Positions 28,351 to 35,615 of a DNA stretch of 64,000 nt are shown here, one piece after another; position 1 is the stretch's first letter; each line of letters begins with the position of its first letter. This DNA is from Porphyromonas sp. COT-290 OH3588 (lineage in GTDB: Bacteria; Bacteroidota; Bacteroidia; Bacteroidales; Porphyromonadaceae). The DNA is taken from contig NZ_JRFC01000014.1 in the NCBI RefSeq assembly GCF_000769075.1, positions 596,693-660,692 on the forward strand, written 5' to 3'. Under the pieces are notes generated by a model. It worked only from the letters and a program-made list of their open reading frames with translations, was not told the DNA's origin and ran no database searches. Both the position numbers and the translations under genes were made by a program.

Positions 28351-28777
28351 GATCACAGTAGGCCCAATCTGCCGAGGACACCCTGCGTTTCAGCCTTGAT
28401 GTGAGGATCCTTTGTTTATGCATTTTAACAAAAAAAGCGCAAAGACACAGCTACCACTAGGAGCGATGCTTGGGCAGCCCTCTCACTAAGCCAAGCCTCT
28501 CAAATACGCTTAGCACAGTGGAGGCTGAGTATATCCAGACTCCAATCCATTGGAGTGCAACGCCCATAGGCCCACTCTGGCAGGGGAACCAACAAGCCGA
28601 ACCCTCCAACGGAGGCAAACCTCAAGACACGAGATCATGTACTGACCAGCTAGGAATTTGGGATAAGGCAGCTAATCAAGCGCAAATGTGTAACTTTGTG
28701 TCCCAAATTCGGCAAATCAATACTGATCTATTGATCAGCCCAACTCAAGCAAATAAGATTACAATAGAATATAGATT
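28351..28777. other. Non-coding leader region of glnS
   Basis: An open frame of 103 codons (28470-28781) exists but has no signal, no family resemblance and low-complexity composition, and it overlaps the glnS start; I do not call it. The only clear element is the -7-like box TAACTTTG at 28691-28698. No T-box leader structure is evident. Confidence 0.5.
28691..28698 (+). promoter_or_regulatory. Candidate -7 box of glnS
   Basis: TAACTTTG matches TAnnTTTG exactly, about 80 bases before the ATG at 28778. The upstream TTG at 28658 is too far (30 bases), so only half of the promoter is supported. Confidence 0.5.
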
Positions 28778-30478
28778 ATGAGTGAAGTACTAGAGCAAGA
28801 AATCGAGAGCAAGAAGAGCCTCAACTTCATCGAGCAGATCGTCGAGAGCGACCTCTGCGCAGGCAAAAACGGAGGTCGCCTACAAACTCGCTTCCCACCA
28901 GAACCCAACGGTTATCTGCATATCGGCCACGCCAAAGCCATTTGTATGGACTTCGGTATCGCCGAGAAATACGATGGTGTGTGCAATCTGCGCTTCGACG
29001 ACACCAACCCCGCCAAGGAGGACGTCGAGTACGTCGATGCGATCCGTGAGGATATTGAGTGGCTAGGCTTCAAGTGGGGCGATGTGTACTACGCTTCCGA
29101 CTACTTCGATCAGCTCTACGAGTTCGCCGAACGTCTGATCCTAGAGGGGCACGCCTATATCGACGAGCAGAGTGCCGAGGAGATTGCCAAGCAAAAGGGG
29201 ACACCCACCACCCCCGGGATCAACAGCCCCTACCGTGATCGCCCTGCCGAGGAGAGCCTAGATCTCTTCCGCCGCATGAACGCAGGCGAATTTGAGGAGG
29301 GGGCTATGATCCTGCGTGCCAAGATAGATATGGCGCATAGCAATATGCACTTCCGTGATCCTATCATCTATCGCATCATCAAGCACCCACACCACCGCAC
29401 GGGACACAAGTGGCACGTCTATCCGATGTACGACTTCGCCCACGGGCAGAGCGACTACTTCGAGGGCGTAACGCACTCGATCTGTACGCTAGAGTTCGAG
29501 GTACACCGCCCGCTCTACGACTACTTCATCGACCTACTCAAGCCTGCTGATAGCGAGTATCGCCCACGTCAGTTCGAGTTCAACCGCCTCAACCTAACCT
29601 ATACGATGATGAGCAAGCGCAAGCTGCTCCAGCTCGTACAGGAGGGGCTAGTGAGTGGTTGGGACGATCCTCGTATGCCTACGATCTGTGGCTTCCGTCG
29701 TCGTGGCTATACGCCTACCTCTATTCGCAGCTTCATCGACAAGATTGGCTATACCAAGTACGATGGCATCATCGACGTAGCTCTGCTCGAGCACTCGATA
29801 CGTGAAGACCTCAACCGCCATGCCCTACGTGGCTCTGCGGTACTCGACCCCGTCAAGCTCGTCATCACCAACTACCCCGAGGACAAGGCCGAGGCAATGG
29901 ATTTCCTCAACAACCCCGAGGACGAGAGTGCAGGACACCACCAAATTACCTTCCGCCGTGAGCTCTTCATCGAGCGCGAAGACTTCATGGAAGATGCGCC
30001 GAAGAAATACTTCCGTATGACTCCCGGGCAGGAGGTGCGCCTCAAGAGTGCCTATATCGTCAAGTGCACAGGCTGCAAAAAGGACGCAGAGGGCAATGTC
30101 GTAGAGGTCTATGCCGAGTACGACCCACAGACACTAAGCGGTATGCCAGAGGCGAACCGTAAGGTCAAGGGTACGATCCACTGGGTGTCTTGTGCCGATA
30201 GTGTAGAGGCAGAGGTACGCCTATACGATCGCCTCTTCACGGACGAAGACCCATCAGCCGTCAAGGACAAAACCCTCGCCGAGCTCATCAACCCCGAGAG
30301 CCTGAAGGTACTGACGCACTGCCGCATCGAGCCATTCCTAGCAGAGGCTAAGCTAGGCGAGTCCTACCAGTTCCAGCGCATCGGCTACTTCTGTCTAGAT
30401 AAGGATAGCACGCCAGAGCGCCCAGTCTTCAACCGTACCGTTGGGCTGAAGGATACTTGGAAGAAGGTGAATAAATAA
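28778..30478 (+). CDS. glnS: Glutaminyl-tRNA synthetase
   Basis: Charges tRNA-Gln directly with glutamine. The 566-residue protein has the class I signatures PEPNGYLHIGHAKA (HIGH at 48-51) and a KMSKS-type MMSKR at 277-281, the GlnRS/GluRS-specific FDDTNP (73-78), and the C-terminal anticodon-binding beta-barrels. Its presence implies direct Gln-tRNA formation and not only the GatCAB route. It is followed 22 bases later by dedA on the same strand. Confidence 0.97.
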   Translation: MSEVLEQEIESKKSLNFIEQIVESDLCAGKNGGRLQTRFPPEPNGYLHIGHAKAICMDFGIAEKYDGVCNLRFDDTNPAKEDVEYVDAIREDIEWLGFKWGDVYYASDYFDQLYEFAERLILEGHAYIDEQSAEEIAKQKGTPTTPGINSPYRDRPAEESLDLFRRMNAGEFEEGAMILRAKIDMAHSNMHFRDPIIYRIIKHPHHRTGHKWHVYPMYDFAHGQSDYFEGVTHSICTLEFEVHRPLYDYFIDLLKPADSEYRPRQFEFNRLNLTYTMMSKRKLLQLVQEGLVSGWDDPRMPTICGFRRRGYTPTSIRSFIDKIGYTKYDGIIDVALLEHSIREDLNRHALRGSAVLDPVKLVITNYPEDKAEAMDFLNNPEDESAGHHQITFRRELFIEREDFMEDAPKKYFRMTPGQEVRLKSAYIVKCTGCKKDAEGNVVEVYAEYDPQTLSGMPEANRKVKGTIHWVSCADSVEAEVRLYDRLFTDEDPSAVKDKTLAELINPESLKVLTHCRIEPFLAEAKLGESYQFQRIGYFCLDKDSTPERPVFNRTVGLKDTWKKVNK

Positions 30479-30500
30479 CCCCTAAGCACGTCACTATCCG

Positions 30501-31148
30501 ATGCTCGAATCATTAGAGTTTATCCAAGAAATCCTCCACCACCTCAACTACTTTTGGGTGGCGGTACTGATGGCTATCGAGAGTTCGTTTATCCCCTTCC
30601 CTAGCGAAGTGGTCGTACCCCCAGCAGCCTATCTGGCGGCCAATGGCAAGATGAACGTAGTATTGGTCGTACTGGCGGCTACGCTGGGCTCCAACGTTGG
30701 TGCCCTCGTGAACTATTATCTAGCACGCTACCTAGGTCGCCCACTTGTCTACCGCTTCGCCGAGAGCAAATGGGGACGTATGTGCTTGCTCAGCCGTGAG
30801 AAGGTGCAGCAAGCCGAGGCTTACTTCCAGAAGAATGGTGCTACCTCTACGCTAGTGGGCCGCTTGATCCCGGGTATTCGCCAGCTCATCTCGATTCCTG
30901 CTGGGCTATCGGGCATGAAGCTGATGCCTTTCCTCTTCTACACAACGATCGGGGCTGGTGCGTGGAATATCATTCTTGCAGCAATAGGCTACTATCTAGG
31001 GCACATTGTGCCAGAAGATCAACTGATCCCTACGGTCATGAGCTACAGCAAGCCAATAGGTATCGGCATCACCGTCGTGGTAGTCCTAGTACTCGTGGGT
31101 ATGTACCTACGTAAAAAGAGAGCTAGCCAAAGCGACGAAGTGCGCTAG
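30501..31148 (+). CDS. DedA-family membrane protein
   Basis: A 215-residue integral membrane protein with the DedA/SNARE-associated domain: an early acidic-proline motif (IPFPSEVVVPPAAYLA), GSNVGALVNYYLARYLG, and VGRLIPGIRQLISIPAGL with the conserved arginine-glycine pattern, then several C-terminal membrane spans and a basic tail. DedA proteins are undecaprenyl-phosphate or other lipid translocases/transporters involved in envelope maintenance. It is probably in one unit with glnS and is closed by a very strong palindromic terminator. Confidence 0.92.
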   Translation: MLESLEFIQEILHHLNYFWVAVLMAIESSFIPFPSEVVVPPAAYLAANGKMNVVLVVLAATLGSNVGALVNYYLARYLGRPLVYRFAESKWGRMCLLSREKVQQAEAYFQKNGATSTLVGRLIPGIRQLISIPAGLSGMKLMPFLFYTTIGAGAWNIILAAIGYYLGHIVPEDQLIPTVMSYSKPIGIGITVVVVLVLVGMYLRKKRASQSDEVR

Positions 31149-31162
31149 AGCACTAAGGGGAA

Positions 31163-31215
31163 ATAATTAATTAGGGGGTGTAGACCGATGCGGTCTACAC
31201 CCCCTAATTAATTAT
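31163..31215. terminator. Bidirectional terminator, 25-bp perfect inverted repeat
   Basis: Positions 31163-31187 and 31191-31215 are exact reverse complements around a 3-base loop (ATG). The outer part is AATTAATTA, giving T-rich tails on both strands, and the core is GGGGGTGTAGACC. It separates convergent dedA and the Omp28 gene. Confidence 0.9.
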
Positions 31216-31227
31216 ACGATATGTACG

Positions 31228-32604
31228 CTACTCCGTAGGCTTCTTGAAGACGAAAGTCACGAAGCAATGTGCGACTTCCTTACCAGACATATCGGAGATA
31301 GTTACCTTAGTCTTGTACTCCGTACCGTCTGCTGGAGGATTGTTGGCAGGTACTTTGTAGTGGATCTGTACGAGCTCAGCGGCCAACTTGTCGGCAGGCT
31401 GCACATTGATTTCCTGCTCGTAGGATTCGGGGTTCTTGGCCGAGTTACATTGGCCTAGAACACACACAGAGAATAACCCTACTGAAGCATCACCCTTGTG
31501 ACTCACCTTCTCTACCTTGATTTGGTATTGACCCGCAGGAGCGTTCTTACCGGGGTGAATGAATACATTGGGCATTCCAATTTGATACTCGGAGCCATCC
31601 TTCTCGGGCTTCTCGGTAAACTTAAATTCATATCCCGAGTCGGCCTGCTTGATGAGCCTAACGAACTTGAGCGAATAGTCGGAATTGAAATCCGTTTCGG
31701 CTAAGTAAAAGCTTAGGCCGTCACGTAGCTCAGGCTTACCATCTGGCTGAGGGTTGGGATTGGGGTTGGGTTCTGGGTTGGGCTTTGGCTTGTTACCCGA
31801 ACCGAGAGTAACAAGACCAGCTGCTAGCACTTCGTCGCCACCCTTGAGCTTATGAATGAATACAACGACCTTGGCGTTCTTGATGTCCTTGAGACTTGCC
31901 TTGAGTCCCGTAGCTGTGAGTGTAGTCTTGCTCTCTGACTTAACGACCAAGGCTTCTCCACCTGAGAGCACCTTGCGTAGGACATTGTGGTGCTGATAGT
32001 CTTCTTTAGTCTTACCATTGAGCAATTTCTGCCCTGCCACCACATCTTCCACGAGCCAAGCTACTAGGCCGACTTGTTCGTCGCTCAGAGTAGGTGCTGG
32101 CTTAAGCTCAATGCTGAGGCTTAGCTTATCCTCCGCCTCGTTATACTCAGGCTTACCAAGCACAATGTCTGCCAGCTTGGGAGTGTTGATGAGCTTACGA
32201 ATGCTATTAGGCCATTGGAGATAGTCGGAGTTGAAGTTCTTGTTGTCGGAAAAGGGCATACGGCTCATCATCATCATGGGCACAGCACTAGGTAAAGCAT
32301 AGTGCTTGGCTAGGCGAGTCGCCTCGGCGTTCTCCAGATCACGTGCCATGCCCGAGTGCGCCGAGTGCATGGCTACGACGATTACGTTCTTGGGGAACTC
32401 CTCCTCTAACTTATGCAAGACTCCAGCTGCGGTTGGGCAATTGACACAGTCCTGACCCGTATACTCCTCGATGAGAACGGTGCGGCGCTCCGCTTCGCTT
32501 AGCTGAACGCCCTCGTTGCTCTCCCAGCGAGGTTCTTTCTGATTTTTGTCGCAGGCGGTGAGTAGAGTCCCCACCGCCATAAGCGCCACAAAGATTTTCT
32601 TCAT
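31228..32604 (-). CDS. Omp28-related lipoprotein with thioredoxin-like domain
   Basis: A 458-residue lipoprotein (LLTAC, Cys at residue 18). Residues about 40-270 match the Omp28 family: VLIEEYTGQDCVNCPTAAG with a C-x2-C pair at C53/C56 in a thioredoxin-like fold. A Pro/Asn linker (repeated PNP units, about 275-295) leads to a second beta domain (about 300-458) like those at the ends of other Bacteroidota surface lipoproteins. It is the last gene of a three-gene unit: its start codon overlaps the stop of the DUF6029 gene by one base (TAATG). Function is not established; linkage with TlpA suggests thiol redox chemistry outside the inner membrane. Confidence 0.88.
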   Translation of the reverse strand: MKKIFVALMAVGTLLTACDKNQKEPRWESNEGVQLSEAERRTVLIEEYTGQDCVNCPTAAGVLHKLEEEFPKNVIVVAMHSAHSGMARDLENAEATRLAKHYALPSAVPMMMMSRMPFSDNKNFNSDYLQWPNSIRKLINTPKLADIVLGKPEYNEAEDKLSLSIELKPAPTLSDEQVGLVAWLVEDVVAGQKLLNGKTKEDYQHHNVLRKVLSGGEALVVKSESKTTLTATGLKASLKDIKNAKVVVFIHKLKGGDEVLAAGLVTLGSGNKPKPNPEPNPNPNPQPDGKPELRDGLSFYLAETDFNSDYSLKFVRLIKQADSGYEFKFTEKPEKDGSEYQIGMPNVFIHPGKNAPAGQYQIKVEKVSHKGDASVGLFSVCVLGQCNSAKNPESYEQEINVQPADKLAAELVQIHYKVPANNPPADGTEYKTKVTISDMSGKEVAHCFVTFVFKKPTE

Positions 32605-34289
32605 TAGAATGCTGAATTAAGTGATAGATATAGTCCCTGTGTCTCGGGCATCATACGGCACACACCACCCGAGCAGTTGATCCCGGCACGAGTACGACCC
32701 CATGAGAGCTGTAGGCGATGCGACTTATAGGTACCAGCAACAGCCACCATGGGGTAGTGTTCCTTGGTCTTGCCATTGTTGTACTGGTCGCTAAGCGAAA
32801 CGATGAGATGCTTGCCGATAGACGCCTCTACAAGGCCAAACATCCAGTCGCCCTCGGCCTGACCAGAGTGCAGATATTGCAGCTCTGTGCGCAGCCCCAA
32901 AGACTTAGTAAGGCGATGCTTGCCATCGTAGACGAAGATGTGGCTACGCACATCACGCTCGCCGTGCTGCTCGAGCTGGAACTGATTGTAGTATTGGTTG
33001 AAATAGCTGAAGGCGAAGGAGTACGAGCTACTCACCTTGCGGCTAATCTCTAGCCCCAAGTCATGGAAGAGCTTCTCGCCCCAGCCGAAATAAGCATAGC
33101 GAATACCATTGTCGCCCTGCTGGAGGTTGTCGAAGACCTTCTCGCCTGCCTGAGGTTTAAGCGCACTGATGTACGAGGCCGTCAGCTTGATCTTGGTACC
33201 ATAGCGACCGCCTAGAGCCGTGCCACGATCGAGAGAGTAGCGGAGCTCTCCTTGTAGCGCCCACTCTCCACGAGCCTGAGTAGCATACGGGCGTAGGGCC
33301 GCTAGCGTATAAGTCTGCGCCTGCGTGAAGGGGAGCAAGTGATTGACCCTAAGATCCGTTTCGCCAGCCGAACGAGCAGAGCGGAAGTCAAAGTCCTCCG
33401 AGCGTCTTGCTCCGATCACTGCGCTAAGTCTATTGGTCGAATACGAGGCCGTCAGCATAGCTACCGAGCCGGGACCATAGGTGTACTTATTGGATCGGTT
33501 GGGATCTGCCCACTTGTAGCCATACTCACCATAGACCTCCCAAGAGCCATACTGCACAGAGGTACGACCAGACCAAGCAGGCGTTACCTCGGGCAGGTTG
33601 AGCCTGAGCTTGGGATCGGTAGGATGCAAGATGAGCATACCCGCATCTGTCTTCTCATACTTGCTGACGAAGCTACCGCCTAGATCTATGCGCAGATCGC
33701 TCTGCTGCAGAGGGCTGATGAGCGACTGCAAGTCTAGCTGTAGGTCTGTGCCGAGGAGATGTCCACGAGAGCTATTCCAGAGCTTGCCTTCACGATCGAA
33801 GTGGTTACGTTGCTGACCACCTAGAGCCACCAAACGAAGACCCTCGAGAGGCGTCAAGATTAGTCGCCCACCACGTATGGCGTTGTCGATCCCTAGAGGA
33901 CGATCTTCATAGGCACGGAGCAGTAGCCCAGAGCCAAACTGCTCGTACACATCGCCCACCGTCAGATCCAGCATCTTGTACTTACCTCTGAGGTAGAGAT
34001 GGCTGATGCCCTTGCCTGCTGTGGCGTGTAGCCCGGGCAGAGGGTGTGGCATATACTCGCCACGAACGCCTAGGCTCAGATAGTCGTTGGATAGCTTCAT
34101 ATCCAAGTACGACATCCCCGTAAAGCGGTGCGACAGCTTCTCATCTTGGCTGAGGTGCTGATCACTCTGGAGCAGTATGCTGTAGTTAATCTTCTTCCAC
34201 CCGTTATCTTCGCCCTGCGCTTGTGCAGAGTGCAGGCCTAGACCAGAGAGAGAGGCCAGTGTGTAGAGTACCAATAGACCCTTCTTCAT
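32604..34289 (-). CDS. DUF6029-family outer membrane protein
   Basis: A 561-residue protein with a signal peptide (ending AQAQ). It is rich in alternating aromatic and polar residues with short turns, as in an outer membrane beta-barrel, and ends in F. The stretch around YLRGKYKMLDLTVGDVYEQFGSG and ENG-like loops matches the family seen in Bacteroidota next to Omp28 and TlpA genes. No function is known. It follows tlpA after five bases and overlaps the omp28 start, so the three are translated from one message and may form one system. Confidence 0.8.
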   Translation of the reverse strand: MKKGLLVLYTLASLSGLGLHSAQAQGEDNGWKKINYSILLQSDQHLSQDEKLSHRFTGMSYLDMKLSNDYLSLGVRGEYMPHPLPGLHATAGKGISHLYLRGKYKMLDLTVGDVYEQFGSGLLLRAYEDRPLGIDNAIRGGRLILTPLEGLRLVALGGQQRNHFDREGKLWNSSRGHLLGTDLQLDLQSLISPLQQSDLRIDLGGSFVSKYEKTDAGMLILHPTDPKLRLNLPEVTPAWSGRTSVQYGSWEVYGEYGYKWADPNRSNKYTYGPGSVAMLTASYSTNRLSAVIGARRSEDFDFRSARSAGETDLRVNHLLPFTQAQTYTLAALRPYATQARGEWALQGELRYSLDRGTALGGRYGTKIKLTASYISALKPQAGEKVFDNLQQGDNGIRYAYFGWGEKLFHDLGLEISRKVSSSYSFAFSYFNQYYNQFQLEQHGERDVRSHIFVYDGKHRLTKSLGLRTELQYLHSGQAEGDWMFGLVEASIGKHLIVSLSDQYNNGKTKEHYPMVAVAGTYKSHRLQLSWGRTRAGINCSGGVCRMMPETQGLYLSLNSAF

Positions 34290-34294
34290 ACAGC

Positions 34295-34783
34295 CTACTT
34301 TTTGATGAGTTTGCGTACCTCTGCAATGATCTCCTGTTCTCCACCCTCATTGTAGCCCGTGTGGCGGTAAACGATCTTACCTGCACCGTCGAAAATCACG
34401 ACAGTAGGTACCATCGTCACATTCATCGCACGCATCAAGTCGCTATTGGGGTCGAGCAGTACCAGCCATTCCCAACCATTGCTACGAGCTAGAGGCTTCA
34501 CCTTACGGCTATTGGCCCCCTCGTCGATAGAAACGGCAATCAGCTCTACACCTGTTTCTTCTTTCCAGTCGGCATAGACCTCATGGATAGCACTAAGTTC
34601 TCGTAGACAAGGCTTGCACCAAGTAGCAAAGAAGCTCATAACGACAGGCTTGCCTTGGCCGACAACAGCAGTAGTCTGATGCGTACGCCCATCAATATCC
34701 TTGAGCTTAAAGTCTGGGATCTGAGCCGAGGCTATGAGGCTAATACCAAAAGCCAAGCCCAGCGTGTAGAGTAGCTTTCTCAT
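34295..34783 (-). CDS. TlpA-like periplasmic thiol-disulfide oxidoreductase
   Basis: I chose the ATG at 34783 (162 aa), giving the signal peptide MRKLLYTLGLAFGISLIASAQ; an in-frame ATG at 34804 would add seven residues. The thioredoxin fold is of the TlpA/ResA type: FFATWCKPC with Cys at 56 and 59, then the cis-proline region TMVPTVVIFDGAGKIVYRHTG. The Lys-Pro dipeptide in the active site favours a reductant. It heads the operon with DUF6029 and Omp28, which itself has a C-x2-C pair and may be a substrate. Confidence 0.92.
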   Translation of the reverse strand: MRKLLYTLGLAFGISLIASAQIPDFKLKDIDGRTHQTTAVVGQGKPVVMSFFATWCKPCLRELSAIHEVYADWKEETGVELIAVSIDEGANSRKVKPLARSNGWEWLVLLDPNSDLMRAMNVTMVPTVVIFDGAGKIVYRHTGYNEGGEQEIIAEVRKLIKK

Positions 34784-34872
34784 AAGTGTAACTGATTTAA
34801 TCATTAGAGTATCTTACTTTATTTCTTATTCAACTTTGACTTGCAACAAACAGCACGAGGATAAAAGTAACA

Positions 34873-34905
34873 CAAATCTATCAAATTAGCAGAACCTCAC
34901 CACAA
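34873..34905 (-). promoter_or_regulatory. Candidate promoter of the tlpA-DUF6029-omp28 operon
   Basis: On the minus strand TTG (34905-34903), 22 bases, then TAGATTTG (34880-34873). The -7 box is exact; the spacing is longer than the ideal 19. Confidence 0.4.
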
Positions 34906-35067
34906 ATGTTGGCACAAGTATGCCGCAAGGCGCCCCGATCCGACAGCAATCTTCCAGCAACAGAAGATACCAAAATGCAACTTATTCGTTAATATTTGCA
35001 AACAAACAAGGGTACATACAACCCCAATCATGGACTCGTTGAGGCAAAGCGACAGACCCTCTGGGCA

Positions 35068-35398
35068 AAATCGGTGGGAAGATTTATTGGGATTGATGGA
35101 CTAGCCCGTCAAGAAGTGTCCTACAATCCAGCAAGATTGATGGGAAGAAATACCACAACATAAGCTACAGATGGATCAAGCACTTCAGAACACGAACATA
35201 CAAATCTAGAAATCAAACAATTACGAACAGGCCGTTTAAGAGGGGTATTTCCGCTCATGTAGGCCTAAGCCCCCAAGCGGAGGCGCGCACCGTATAGCAC
35301 CTTCTAGAGGGCAAATACGAGGTCTGCTATTTCTTGACCTGTCAGCTGAGCATTTACCCACCAACATTCTGAAATTTGAGCTGAAATATAAATCTTGG
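35068..35398 (+). repeat. Intergenic repeat, copy C (plus orientation)
   Basis: It starts AAATCGGTGGGAAGATTTA, then GGATTGATGGACTAGCCC, AGTGTCCTAC, a second AGATTGATGGGAAGAAATA, CTAGAGGGCAAATACGAGGTCT, and ends CCAACATTCTGAAATTTGAGCTGAAATATAAATCTT. The order of landmarks equals copies B and D, but the inner frame is broken by a TGA, so no peptide could be made. It fills most of the 34784-35615 gap; outside it are the tlpA promoter and a hairpin at 35551. Confidence 0.8.
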
Positions 35399-35550
35399 GG
35401 CTTTGGCTCAGACCAACATCAACAGACCCAAGCAGCACTATTACCCCCTATACAGGAAAAAGGGCTATACTAATGAGCTCCTCCCGAGAGGCGACGACGC
35501 AGCACGTAGCGTCGCTACATCTTAATCACTCACTTGTCGATTAAACGACC

Positions 35551-35589
35551 AAAGGGGCTGTGGCAAATTTGATTTTACCACAGCCCCTT
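35551..35589 (-). terminator. Hairpin terminator after the large LRR gene (short-hairpin family, copy 3)
   Basis: AAAGGGGCTGTGGCAAA and TTTTACCACAGCCCCTT form a stem; loop and stem match the copies at 12424, 12585 and 50060. It lies 27 bases beyond the stop codon of the minus-strand LRR gene. Confidence 0.75.
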
Positions 35590-35615
35590 CGACTTATAAC
35601 AGTGTTGGAATAGCC

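Noticed and set aside
28351-28777. T-box or other riboswitch in the glnS leader
   Set aside because: No specifier loop, antiterminator or conserved T-box sequence could be made out.
28470-28781. Open frame of 103 codons before glnS
   Set aside because: Overlaps the glnS start and promoter box; composition random and no homology pattern seen.
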